From NCBI RefSeq assembly GCF_016031615.1, contig NZ_JACYXC010000001.1, positions 682,001-746,000 of the forward strand: a stretch of DNA of 64,000 bases. The letters are read 5' to 3'. The position numbers and the translations under genes were made by a program. This DNA is from Streptomyces pactum (GTDB taxonomy: Bacteria; Actinomycetota; Actinomycetes; Streptomycetales; Streptomycetaceae). Under the pieces are notes generated by a model. The model did no database searches and was not told the DNA's origin. It worked only from the letters and a program-made list of their open reading frames with translations. Positions 25,592-33,602 of the stretch are shown piece by piece. Positions within the stretch are counted from its first letter, which is position 1; each line of letters starts with the position of its first letter.

Positions 25592-26692
25592 ATGTACGCA
25601 GCATCGTCCTCCGTGTCCGTTCCACCCCGGCCGCGTCGCCAGCTCACCGGCGGCGGACCGTACCTCGACCCCAGCCAGGCCGGACGGGCCCGGCGGGGCG
25701 CGGGGGCGGTTCCGCAGCCGCTCGGCGGTCGGCTGGACCTGTCCGGGCCGCAGGGGGCGCAGCTGCGCACCGCCATCGCGTCGGTGCACCGGATCTGCCC
25801 CGAGTTCAACCCCGTTCAGGTCCTGCGGCGGAGCGGACGGTCCCTGCTGCTGGTAGGGACCACCGGCCGCAGCACCGCGGTGGCCAAGTGCCTGCTGGAC
25901 CACTCCCCCGCCTGGGTGGAACGGTTCCGCCACGAAATAGGGGCATACCGTGCGTTCGTCCGGCACCGGCCGCCGGTGCGCGTCCCCCGGCTCATCGCCG
26001 CGGACCCGGACAACTGCACGCTGGTGATGGAGCGGGTGCCCGGCCGGGTGGCGGCCCCGCAGCGGCACCCGGTGGAACCGCCGCCGCGGGCCGACATCGA
26101 GGCGGTGCTCACCGCCGTCCGACAGGTCAACGCCTGGCGTCCGCCGCCCGGCCGGTTCGAGGCGCCGGTCGACTACGCCGCCCGACTGGCCCGCTACCAC
26201 GAACTGGGCCTGCTGACCGACCGGGACATGGGTGACCTGCAGAAGCTGCTGCACGGGCTGGCGCACGCGCCGGGCCGGCAGGGCCGGGGCCAGTTTTGCC
26301 ACGGCGACGCCCTGCTCAACAACGTGCTGCTCTCCCCCGCGGGCGCCGCGCTGCTGGACTGGGACCACGCCGGCTGGTACTTGCCCGGGTACGACCTGGC
26401 CACCTTGTGGGCCACGCTCGGCGACGCCCCGGCGGCGCGCCGGCGGATCAGCTCGCTGGCCCAGGAGGACGGCCCGGCGGCCCGGGACGCGTTCCTGGTG
26501 AACCTGATGCTGATCCTGACCCGGGAGATCCGTACCTACGAGACGGCGGTGCACCGGACCATGACGGACCCGGCGCCGCCGGTCCCGGGCGCCGTCGGCG
26601 CGGGCGAGGAGCAGCGGCTGCTGCTGCGGCGGCTGCACGACGACTGCGCGATGGCGCGCCGGGCGGTCCGGGCCGCGGTCGGCACCCGCTGA
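25592..26692 (+). CDS. Aminoglycoside-phosphotransferase-family kinase
   Basis: 366 residues. A disordered Pro/Arg-rich lead of about 45 residues is followed by the APH fold: VAKCLL with the ATP-binding Lys (K99), a hinge with VMERVPG (about 145-151), the catalytic loop FCHGDALLNNVLL (HGD at 237-239) and the metal-binding LLDWDHAG (256-258). It probably phosphorylates a small molecule or antibiotic; the substrate cannot be deduced. It is divergent from the NsdA-like regulator, an arrangement that suggests joint control. The ATG at 25592 is the best start, though the ribosome site (AAGGGA) is some distance away. Confidence 0.8.
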   Translation: MYAASSSVSVPPRPRRQLTGGGPYLDPSQAGRARRGAGAVPQPLGGRLDLSGPQGAQLRTAIASVHRICPEFNPVQVLRRSGRSLLLVGTTGRSTAVAKCLLDHSPAWVERFRHEIGAYRAFVRHRPPVRVPRLIAADPDNCTLVMERVPGRVAAPQRHPVEPPPRADIEAVLTAVRQVNAWRPPPGRFEAPVDYAARLARYHELGLLTDRDMGDLQKLLHGLAHAPGRQGRGQFCHGDALLNNVLLSPAGAALLDWDHAGWYLPGYDLATLWATLGDAPAARRRISSLAQEDGPAARDAFLVNLMLILTREIRTYETAVHRTMTDPAPPVPGAVGAGEEQRLLLRRLHDDCAMARRAVRAAVGTR

Positions 26693-26709
26693 AACGGCCC
26701 GGCGGGGTG

Positions 26710-26729
26710 TCACCGGTCCAGACCGGTGA
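26710..26729. terminator. Hairpin after the APH-like gene
   Basis: TCACCGGTC and GACCGGTGA form a perfect 9-bp stem around a two-base centre, 18 bases after the stop codon. It could be a terminator or a protein site; there is no T-run. Confidence 0.45.
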
Positions 26730-26812
26730 CGCGTCGCAGGCCGGGCCCGCCCCGGCCCGGAAAGCCCCGGACACCGCGGCGCCGGCGGGTGAACCGCCGG
26801 TCACCGGGGTGA

Positions 26813-26841
26813 TTGACGGGACGTCGGCCAGCGGCTACCTG
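26813..26841 (+). promoter_or_regulatory. Promoter of the amidase gene
   Basis: TTGACG (26813-26818), 17-base spacer and TACCTG (26836-26841), 66 bases before the TTG start. This is a good match to the housekeeping -35/-10 consensus. Confidence 0.55.
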
Positions 26842-26906
26842 TAGGGGGCTCCCGGCCTCGCGCGCTCGGGCACGGCGCGGGGCACGGTCCACCCCAGGAG
26901 GCTGCT

Positions 26907-28895
26907 TTGCGAGGTTCCGCCCAGGTACCTGCCGGCTCCAGAACCGGCGCCCGCCCACTCGCCCGGCGCGCCGCGGGCGTCGTGGCGTCCGCGGCTCTGC
27001 TGTTGCCCCTCATGTCCGCCACCCCGTCCGCCACGGCCGATGCTCCCCGGTCCGGCACGCTCCAGCGGGCGTTCGCCGACGCCGCCGAGGAGTTCGGCGT
27101 TCCGGAGAGCGTCCTGCTGGGCGTCTCCTATCTGGAGTCGCGGTGGGACGGGCACCGGGGCGCCCCGAGCGTCACCGGCGGCTACGGCCCCATGCACCTG
27201 ACCGACGCGCGCACCGCCATCGCCGAGGCACCGCACCACAGTCACGGGGAGGAGGACGCGCGCGGCGACGCGACGCGTCCGGCCAGGACCGTGGACGTCA
27301 AGCTGCCCGAGCCGTCGGAGCTGCCGGCCCGGCTGCGCACCCTGGACCGGGCCGCGGCGCTGACCGGCCTGCCCGCCGCCGAGCTGCGGCGGGACGAGCG
27401 GGCCAACATCCGCGGCGGCGCGGCGCTGCTCGCCGACGCCCAGCGGCGGCTGGGGCTGCCGAAGAGTGACGACCCGGCCCAGTGGTACGCGGCGGTGGCC
27501 GGCTACTCGGGCGCGGACGACGCGCGCAGCGCGGCCGTCTTCGCCGACGACGTGTTCGGCGTGATCCGCGAGGGCGAGCGGCGGACCACCGGGTCCGGGC
27601 AGCGGGTGGTGCTGGAGGCCGACCCCGGGGTCGCGCCGCGCACCGGACAGCTGCCGGCGCTGGGGCTGCGCGAGGCGCCGCGCGACGAGCGGGTGGAGTG
27701 CCCGCGGAGCGTGGCCTGCGAGTGGGTGCCGGCGCCGTACCAGGAGCTGGGTGACGGCGACTACGGCAACCACGACAAGGGGAACCGCCCGGAGTCGCAG
27801 CGGATCGACTACATCGTCATCCACGACACCGAGGCGACCTGGGACACCACGCTCAAGCTGGTGCAGGACCCGACCTATGTGTCCTGGCACTACTCGCTGC
27901 GCTCCTCCGACGGCCACATCGCCCAGCACCTGCCGGCCAAGGACGTCGGCTGGCACGCGGGGAACTGGTACGTGAACGCCAAATCCGTGGGGCTGGAGCA
28001 CGAGGGCTTCCTGGCCACCCCGGACGCCTGGTACACGGAGGCGATGTACCGCACCTCGGCCCGGCTGGTGCGGTACCTGGCCCGGCGGTACGACATCCCG
28101 CTGGACCGGCAGCACATCATCGGCCACGACAACGTGCCCGGCACCACCGGCGGGTCGATCCGGGGGATGCACACCGACCCCGGACCGTACTGGGACTGGG
28201 CGCACTACTTCCGGCTGATCGGCGCCCCCTTCCACGCCACCGCCGGGCCGGACGGCGGGCTGGTCACCATCCGCCCCGACTACCGCACCCACCAGCCGGT
28301 CTACACCGGCTGTGAGGACCCGCAGACCGCCTGCGCCCCGCACGGTTCGGGAGCGGTGCGGCTGCACACCGGGCCGAGCGAGGACGCCCCGCTGGTGAAG
28401 GACATCGGGCTGCGGCCGGACGGCGGCGCCTCCACACCGGGCGTCAACGACACCGGGGCGCGCGCCTCCACCGGGCAGCAGTTCGCGGTGGCCGGCCGTG
28501 AGGGCGAGTGGACGGCGATCTGGTACCTGGGGCAGAAGGCGTGGTTCCACGACCCGGCGGGGCGGCGGACGGCGGTCCCCGCACGCGGGCCGGTGGTCAC
28601 CCCGAAGCCGGGGCTGAGCGAGGTCCCGGTGTACGGGCGTGCCTACCCGGAGTCCACCGCGTACCCCGCGGGCGTGCCGGTGCAGTCCATCTCCCCGCTG
28701 CCGTACAAGCTCCTGGCCGGGCAGCGGTACGCGCTGGGGCTGCGCACCCCGGGCGAGTACCTGTGGGCGACCACCTTCGACCCGGCCGGGCACCGGGTGG
28801 TGCGGGGCGAGGAGACGTACTACCAGATCCAGTTCGGGCACCGGGTGGCCTTCGTCAAGGCGTCCGACGTCACGGTGCGGCCCTCGGGCCGCTGA
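26907..28895 (+). CDS. Secreted N-acetylmuramoyl-L-alanine amidase (amidase_2)
   Basis: 662 residues starting at TTG, supported by AGGAGG five bases upstream. A signal peptide (about 1-44: Arg-rich start, hydrophobic core, ATPSATADA) sends it out of the cell. Residues 50-220 look like a lysozyme/transglycosylase-like helical domain (YLESRWDGH, GGYGPMHL). The amidase_2 domain spans about 295-440: IVIHDTEATWD with the first zinc His, SWHYSLRSSDG, VGLEHEGF, IIGHDNVPG and HTDPGPYWDW. The C-terminal 200 residues include SH3-like segments (WTAIWYLGQKAWFHD). It would cut the sugar-peptide bond of peptidoglycan. Whether the N-terminal domain is catalytic is uncertain. Confidence 0.88.
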   Translation: MRGSAQVPAGSRTGARPLARRAAGVVASAALLLPLMSATPSATADAPRSGTLQRAFADAAEEFGVPESVLLGVSYLESRWDGHRGAPSVTGGYGPMHLTDARTAIAEAPHHSHGEEDARGDATRPARTVDVKLPEPSELPARLRTLDRAAALTGLPAAELRRDERANIRGGAALLADAQRRLGLPKSDDPAQWYAAVAGYSGADDARSAAVFADDVFGVIREGERRTTGSGQRVVLEADPGVAPRTGQLPALGLREAPRDERVECPRSVACEWVPAPYQELGDGDYGNHDKGNRPESQRIDYIVIHDTEATWDTTLKLVQDPTYVSWHYSLRSSDGHIAQHLPAKDVGWHAGNWYVNAKSVGLEHEGFLATPDAWYTEAMYRTSARLVRYLARRYDIPLDRQHIIGHDNVPGTTGGSIRGMHTDPGPYWDWAHYFRLIGAPFHATAGPDGGLVTIRPDYRTHQPVYTGCEDPQTACAPHGSGAVRLHTGPSEDAPLVKDIGLRPDGGASTPGVNDTGARASTGQQFAVAGREGEWTAIWYLGQKAWFHDPAGRRTAVPARGPVVTPKPGLSEVPVYGRAYPESTAYPAGVPVQSISPLPYKLLAGQRYALGLRTPGEYLWATTFDPAGHRVVRGEETYYQIQFGHRVAFVKASDVTVRPSGR

Positions 28896-28899
28896 TCCC

Positions 28900-28941
28900 C
28901 CGGTGGGCCGGGCCGCCGCCCCGCGCGGCCCGGCCCACCGG
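28900..28941 (+). terminator. Terminator hairpin after the amidase gene
   Basis: A perfect 15-bp stem (28900-28914 with 28927-28941, CCGGTGGGCCGGGCC arm) and a 12-base loop, starting five bases past the stop codon. Typical strong GC hairpin without a T-run. Confidence 0.75.
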
Positions 28942-29065
28942 CACCGGGTCGGGCGCACCGCCCCGGGCCGCCGGCCGCCTGCACCCCGCGTCCGGGGTGG
29001 GTCGCCGGGCAGGGCCGGGTCGCTCCGACGGACCCGGTCCGGCGGTTCGCGCGGCTGCCCGTGGA

Positions 29066-29563
29066 TCACCGGTTCCCTGCCGCGCCTCCGACGGGCACGC
29101 GCCGGCCGGCCACCGGCGACGACCACAGGGACATCACCCGGGCGGGTGTTCCGCGGCCGGGCCGGCACGGCACCGGAACGGGGTGGATGGTCAGTGAGTA
29201 GCGGCCGGTGTGATCGGCGGTCGTCAGCGTGACGGGTGCGCCGGACCGGAGCCGGTCGAGCGCCGCTTCCCGCGATGCCTCGTCTCCCGCCCACCGTCGC
29301 AACCGGGACGGCACGTCGGGAATGCCCGCCGGCAACTCGCGCAACGTGCCGGGGTGTCCGGCCCACCCCGACGCTGCCGGGTCCGGGTCCAGGCCGTCGG
29401 CGACGCGGAGCGCTTGGACCTGGAGCCATCGCACGGCCCGGAGCGGCGAGGGGGTGCGGATCCGCCCGAGGAGGATGCGGACCGTACGCCCGCCGACGGG
29501 TCCCTCGCCGTGGACGTCGGCCCGGTACTCCGTCGCGAAGCGGTGGGCGGCACGGCGCGTCAT
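29066..29563 (-). CDS. Hypothetical protein, third gene of a coupled unit
   Basis: 165 residues. I do not recognise the family. A segment TVRILLGRIRTPSPLRAVRWLQVQ is followed by a Pro/Arg-rich part. The ATG overlaps the stop of the upstream gene (ATGA), giving translational coupling. It belongs with the DUF6415-like gene and its partner, and this unit faces the TTA-containing XRE/TPR regulator. Codon use is typical, so it is probably expressed. Confidence 0.6.
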   Translation of the reverse strand: MTRRAAHRFATEYRADVHGEGPVGGRTVRILLGRIRTPSPLRAVRWLQVQALRVADGLDPDPAASGWAGHPGTLRELPAGIPDVPSRLRRWAGDEASREAALDRLRSGAPVTLTTADHTGRYSLTIHPVPVPCRPGRGTPARVMSLWSSPVAGRRVPVGGAAGNR

Positions 29564-29874
29564 CGGAACCGCTCCCAGCTGTGGCCCCCGCGGTGTCCGG
29601 CGTGGAGGAAGCACGCGTCCGGGTCACCGCCGGGGCTCCGCGACGTGCAGTAGGGCAGGGCCACCAGGGCGGCGGCCTCGGTGCCGCCCGGCCAGCGGGC
29701 CCACAGCGCGGTGGTCCGGGTGAGTTCCCCGACGCAGCCGTGGTGATCACCGTGCGGGTGCGCGTCCAGGTCGCAGGTCACCTCGTCGTCGCGGACCCAT
29801 CCCGGCACCCTGTACGCGGCCTCGTACACGTGGCGGCGCAACAACCGGATCCTCGCCCGGCACCTGGTCATCAC
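29560..29874 (-). CDS. Hypothetical Cys/His-containing protein
   Basis: 104 residues. It carries spaced Cys and His residues (EVTCDLDAHPHGDHHGC, then LPYCTS and CFLHAGHRGGHSW), suggestive of metal binding, although no known zinc-finger pattern is clear. The GTG at 29874 overlaps the preceding stop (GTGA) with GGAGG seven bases upstream; an ATG one codon later (29871) is equally possible. Middle gene of the three-gene unit. Confidence 0.65.
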   Translation of the reverse strand: MMTRCRARIRLLRRHVYEAAYRVPGWVRDDEVTCDLDAHPHGDHHGCVGELTRTTALWARWPGGTEAAALVALPYCTSRSPGGDPDACFLHAGHRGGHSWERFR

Positions 29875-30266
29875 CGGTCACCCTCCGGGGCCGACTGCCC
29901 GGACGCGTCCAGCAGCCACCGCAGCGTGTGGCCGAGACTGCGCACGCGCCGCGCAGCCGACTGAAGTCCTTCGCCCAGCCCCTGGTTCAGCTCGTGGGTG
30001 ACGAGGTCCAGCCGGCACCGCTTGCCGTCCCACTCCGGGGTGCCCTTGTTCAGGGCGTTGATCCGTTGAGCAACGATCGGCAGGAGCACGTCCGCATGCC
30101 GCCGCACTTCGACGTACAGACGGCACAGGTCTTCGTACCTCGGAAGGGCCTCCCTGTCGGCAAGCGCGCGGTCGATCGCTGCCTGCACGTCCTCCACGAC
30201 GACGGCCGGGGCCGGCTCGCGGGCCTTCTGCGCAACACCGGGGGTTGCGTGCGTCTCGTCCACCAT
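29871..30266 (-). CDS. DUF6415-like small helical protein
   Basis: 131 residues, mostly helical, with VQAAIDRALADREALPRYED, then VRRHADVLLPIVAQRI and RRVRSLGHTLRWLLDAS. This resembles the Streptomyces DUF6415 proteins, small proteins often beside XRE regulators. Function unknown. First gene of the unit, divergent from the XRE/TPR regulator with about 120 bases between, which contains repeated GTGACTG motifs near 30332-30361. Confidence 0.65.
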   Translation of the reverse strand: MVDETHATPGVAQKAREPAPAVVVEDVQAAIDRALADREALPRYEDLCRLYVEVRRHADVLLPIVAQRINALNKGTPEWDGKRCRLDLVTHELNQGLGEGLQSAARRVRSLGHTLRWLLDASGQSAPEGDR

Positions 30267-30373
30267 GCTCCGGCTCCTTGGCTGCCCGATGTGGTGGTGT
30301 CGAGTGTGAACCGAACGGCAGCCGCCCGGTGGTGACTGCCTGTTGACCGACCGGTGACTGACTGTGGACTCGC

Positions 30374-30379
30374 TACGCT
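30374..30379 (+). promoter_or_regulatory. -10 element of a probable leaderless promoter
   Basis: TACGCT ends seven bases before the ATG at 30387. There is no ribosome site between them, so the message probably starts at the ATG. The direct repeats GTGACTG just upstream may be operator halves. Confidence 0.5.
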
Positions 30380-30386
30380 GATGAGC

Positions 30387-31535
30387 ATGGGTACCGGAGA
30401 GGACTTCAGCCGACGAGCGTCGGTGCTTCTCAGGGATCGGGGCATCAGCATCAGGGCTGCGGCTCGGGCACTTGCGTACGACCATGCGTACCTGGCGCGC
30501 GTGCTCGCGGGGAAACAGAGCCCGTCGCCTCAGCTTGTGGACGCGTTCGAACGGTACTTCCTGCCGCGTTCCTCGTCGACGGCGGACGACGTGGTGTTGT
30601 CCGGCCCGCAGGTGAGTGCGGCGCGTGGAGCGGATCTCGCAGACGCCATCCGGGCCGCGTCGAAGCGGCTCGTCCTCCTCGACAACAGCTTGACGGGCGT
30701 ACCGATCGCCGAGATGGCGGCGCGCACCTTCAGAACCGTCCACCACCGTCTGGGGATCGGTGACTACGACGCCCGATACGAGCGGGATATTCAGGCAGCG
30801 GCCGCGGAACTGGCCGAGGTGGCGGGCTGGGCGTGCTTCGACGCCGAAAAGCACTCCGCCGCACGGCGGTTCAACCAGGAGGCCCTCTTACTGGCCCAGC
30901 TTTCCGGGGATCGCTCGATCGAGTTGCTGATCATGCAGAACTTGGCGATGCATGCCGGGTGGCTGGGCAGGCACCGGGAGGAGCTGGCCATCGCCCGAGC
31001 GGTCCTGGAGGGGCGCCCGCTTCCTCCCCGTGTCGAGGCCATGTTCCGGGTCCGGGAGGCGAAAGGGCTGGTCGAATCCGGTCAGCTCGAAGCCGGCGCC
31101 AAGGCGTTCGGGCGTGCCCGAGCGCTGTACGCCGATGGGGAGCACCACCACGATCCGTACTGGGCGTGGTGGCTGACGCCTGGTGAGATCGATGGTCACG
31201 AGGGCTACGGTTTCCAGGTATCGGGTGACCATTCCCGCGGAATCCCCTACCTGGAGCGGGCCTTGCACCTTTCCGAGCCCGTGGCCGTGGGGTACCGCTC
31301 CATCTCCGCTGCACGTCTGCTCGACTGCCTCCTTGCGGTGAGGCGATGGCGTGACGCGGAAGACCTGGCCCTCCGCGTCACACCGACCGTGCATGAGATC
31401 GCCTCCGGTCGCACGCTCTCCCTTCTCCGCGACGCCGCAGAAAAGGGACGTCGTATCGAAGGCGCGCCCGTCGACGTCCGCGACGCACTCTCCGCTCTCG
31501 CCACGGCCGTCGACGCGGACCCGTTCGACCTCTGA
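30387..31535 (+). CDS. XRE-type HTH/TPR regulator containing a TTA codon
   Basis: 382 residues. The N-terminal helix-turn-helix (about 5-55: SIRAAARALAYDHAYLARVL and GKQSPSPQLVDAFERYF) is followed by TPR-like helices (for example HSAARRFNQEALLLAQLSGD). This is the architecture of Streptomyces phage/plasmid-island and antibiotic-associated XRE regulators. Codon 168 is TTA (30888-30890, in frame), the rare leucine codon read by the bldA tRNA, so production is likely tied to development. By eye I noticed no other in-frame TTA in the window. Third-position GC is somewhat lower than that of its neighbours. It probably controls the divergent three-gene unit. An in-frame ATG at 30381 is too close to the -10 element. 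Confidence 0.75.
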   Translation: MGTGEDFSRRASVLLRDRGISIRAAARALAYDHAYLARVLAGKQSPSPQLVDAFERYFLPRSSSTADDVVLSGPQVSAARGADLADAIRAASKRLVLLDNSLTGVPIAEMAARTFRTVHHRLGIGDYDARYERDIQAAAAELAEVAGWACFDAEKHSAARRFNQEALLLAQLSGDRSIELLIMQNLAMHAGWLGRHREELAIARAVLEGRPLPPRVEAMFRVREAKGLVESGQLEAGAKAFGRARALYADGEHHHDPYWAWWLTPGEIDGHEGYGFQVSGDHSRGIPYLERALHLSEPVAVGYRSISAARLLDCLLAVRRWRDAEDLALRVTPTVHEIASGRTLSLLRDAAEKGRRIEGAPVDVRDALSALATAVDADPFDL

Positions 31536-31551
31536 GGGGCAGGGGAAGCGG

Positions 31552-32529
31552 TCAGGAGCCGATCACCGGGTAGTGGTCGGAGAGGTTGGTGTAGGTGTAG
31601 CGGGTGCCCCAACTGGAGACGGTCCAGGGGGCGCTGGTCTCCTTGACCACCTCGTTGTGCCAGCCCTCGGGGCGGACATGGCCCTGGCGGTGCAGCACGT
31701 GGTCGAGGTCCTCGCGCGGGTCGTCCGGGTAGCGCTCGGCGGCGATGGAGTTGTCCTGGGTGTCGAACGAGTACGGGTGGCCGGTGCGCGGGGCGTCCTG
31801 GAGGCCGGCGTCGGCGAGCATCGAGGCGTACTCGGGGCTGTGCCCGTCCACGTTGAGGTCGCCTGCGACGATCACCTGCTCACCGGCCGGAAGGGCCTTG
31901 GCGTCGAGGAAGGCGTCGAGCTGCCGGAACTGGCGGCTGCGCACCTGCGCGGCCTCACCGGCGGCACAGCCGGGGTCGGTGGACTGGGCGTGGGTGCCCA
32001 CCACGTGGACCCGGGTACCGTTGACGTCCAGCACCGCGTAGACGAACCCCTTGTTGGAGAACCGGTCGGCGCCGCAGGCGTCCCGGTAGACCACCTGCTC
32101 CTTGCGGACGATCGGCCACTTGCTCAGGACGGTGACGCCGCCGTCCTCGGGGGTGAGGGCCGAGTACGCGCCGCCGGTGGCGTCCCAGCCGCTGGTGCTC
32201 CGCCCCATCACCGGTGTCTGGTGGGGGTAGCCGGCGGCCGCGTTCGCCTTCAGCGAGTCGGAGGAGGAGTTGTCGAACGCCTCCTGGAGCACCACCACGT
32301 CGTGGCCCTGGAAGAAGCCGGCGGCCGGGATCGCCTTCGCCCGGTGGTCCTGGCCCCAGTTCGGGTAGAGGCTCTTGCTGAACAGGAACGCGTTGTAGGA
32401 CAGGACGTCCAGCCGGGGGGTACCGGTCTCGGCGGCACCGGCGGCGGGCGCCAGGGTGACCAGCGCGGCCGAGGCGAGGGCGGTGGCCAGGGCGGCGCCG
32501 GCGGCGCGGCGGAGCGAGGAGTGCGGCAC
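31552..32529 (-). CDS. Secreted sphingomyelinase C (endonuclease/exonuclease/phosphatase fold)
   Basis: 325 residues with a signal peptide (about 1-33, ending APAAGAAE). The metal-dependent phosphodiesterase motifs are in order: LSYNAFLF, VVLQEAFDNSSSD with the metal-binding Glu, HVVGTHAQS, IVAGDLNVDGHSPEY, EDLDHVLHRQG and LSDHYPV with the catalytic His. The Cys pair (DACGAD and DPGCAAG) matches the disulfide region of bacterial sphingomyelinases. It would cleave sphingomyelin or related phospholipids outside the cell. GTG start with AAGGAG five bases upstream. It ends only 16 bases from the convergent XRE regulator gene. Confidence 0.88.
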   Translation of the reverse strand: MPHSSLRRAAGAALATALASAALVTLAPAAGAAETGTPRLDVLSYNAFLFSKSLYPNWGQDHRAKAIPAAGFFQGHDVVVLQEAFDNSSSDSLKANAAAGYPHQTPVMGRSTSGWDATGGAYSALTPEDGGVTVLSKWPIVRKEQVVYRDACGADRFSNKGFVYAVLDVNGTRVHVVGTHAQSTDPGCAAGEAAQVRSRQFRQLDAFLDAKALPAGEQVIVAGDLNVDGHSPEYASMLADAGLQDAPRTGHPYSFDTQDNSIAAERYPDDPREDLDHVLHRQGHVRPEGWHNEVVKETSAPWTVSSWGTRYTYTNLSDHYPVIGS

Positions 32530-32752
32530 TGCGTCTCCTTGGGTGCGTGGGGCACGGGACGCCGCAATCCAAGCAGCCGAAGTTACTTCCAGGTAGCCAC
32601 CGGGTGGAGGGAATCTCCGGTCGACCGAACGTTTCGGTCACCACGGGACGACGGCCCCGCGGGCCGGTGCCCCGGGGCCCGCGTCGGGGCCCGGACGGCA
32701 CACGCCTGGTCCGGGCCGCACCGGGTCCGGACCCGCCCCGCGGCCCGGCGGC

Positions 32753-33253
32753 TCAGCCCTGCTGGAACATCTCCGCGGGCAGCGGCTTCAGCAGCCGGTA
32801 GAGGTCGTCGGTGATCGGCCGGTCCCAGCTGGCGATGGTGACCAGCACCCCGTCGCTGCGGTCGAACTGCGCGCAGGAGATGCGGCTTTCGGAGAGCTTG
32901 ATCCGGCGGACGATGAGCAGGTTGTCCTCGTGCATCACCGGGGTGTCCTCGGTCTCCACCACCTGCACCGGCTCGTCGTTGCCGAGCGCCGCGAGGAGCT
33001 GGGTGACCTCGAACGGGACCTGCCCCTCGGCCAGCTCCCGCACCGGCGAGCCCTCCGGCAGATTGCCGATGATCATCGCGGGGCCGCGGCCGCCGAACAG
33101 GTCGTAGCGGAGGAAGACGCCCTGGCAGCTGCCGTCCGGAGCGGGGAGCAGCCCCGCCCCGAGATCACCGGGCCAGTCGCCCGGGTCCATGGCGAGGACG
33201 TCGAAGTCCGGGCCGGTCGGTGTGGCGGCGCTGCGCCGGCGGAGGAACGACAT
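32753..33253 (-). CDS. Conserved hypothetical protein
   Basis: 166 residues. Soluble mixed alpha/beta protein with segments FDVLAMDPGDWPGDL, GVFLRYDLFGGRGPAMIIG and VTIASWDRPITDDLYRLLKP. I do not recognise a named family. The ATG at 33253 has no ribosome site but lies six bases after TACCAT (33265-33260 on the minus strand), so it may be another leaderless gene. Stand-alone gene. Confidence 0.65.
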   Translation of the reverse strand: MSFLRRRSAATPTGPDFDVLAMDPGDWPGDLGAGLLPAPDGSCQGVFLRYDLFGGRGPAMIIGNLPEGSPVRELAEGQVPFEVTQLLAALGNDEPVQVVETEDTPVMHEDNLLIVRRIKLSESRISCAQFDRSDGVLVTIASWDRPITDDLYRLLKPLPAEMFQQG

Positions 33254-33602
33254 GCGGACATGGTACGTGGCGCGGCCCCGCGCCCGCCGCACGGGAGGGG
33301 CCGGGTCTCCGGAGTGCGGACACCGCCCCGCGCGCACGCGTCCGCCGCCCCGCCGTCCGGCGGGGTACGGGTGTCCGTGGGCCGCGGTCCGTGGGTGGTG
33401 CGGGCGTCCGCCGGGCCGCCGTCCGGCCGTGGGCCCCGGTGCGGGCCGTCCGGCGCCTCGCCGCCCGGCGGGGTGCGCCCGCCCGCCGCACCGTGGCCCG
33501 CCGGCGGTACGGGCCCGGCCCGCCGTCCGGCCGCGGGCGGGCGGGAGGCGGCGCGTGGCCGGGAGGCGGGCCGACCGGGCGGCAGGCGGCGGGCCGGTGG
33601 CC
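33254..33602. other. Gene-free region with repeated CCGTCCGGC
   Basis: 349 bases holding several copies of the nonamer CCGTCCGGC (near 33353, 33420, 33450 and 33522) on the plus strand. No gene or clear promoter is seen beyond the -10 noted for the hypothetical gene. Confidence 0.4.
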
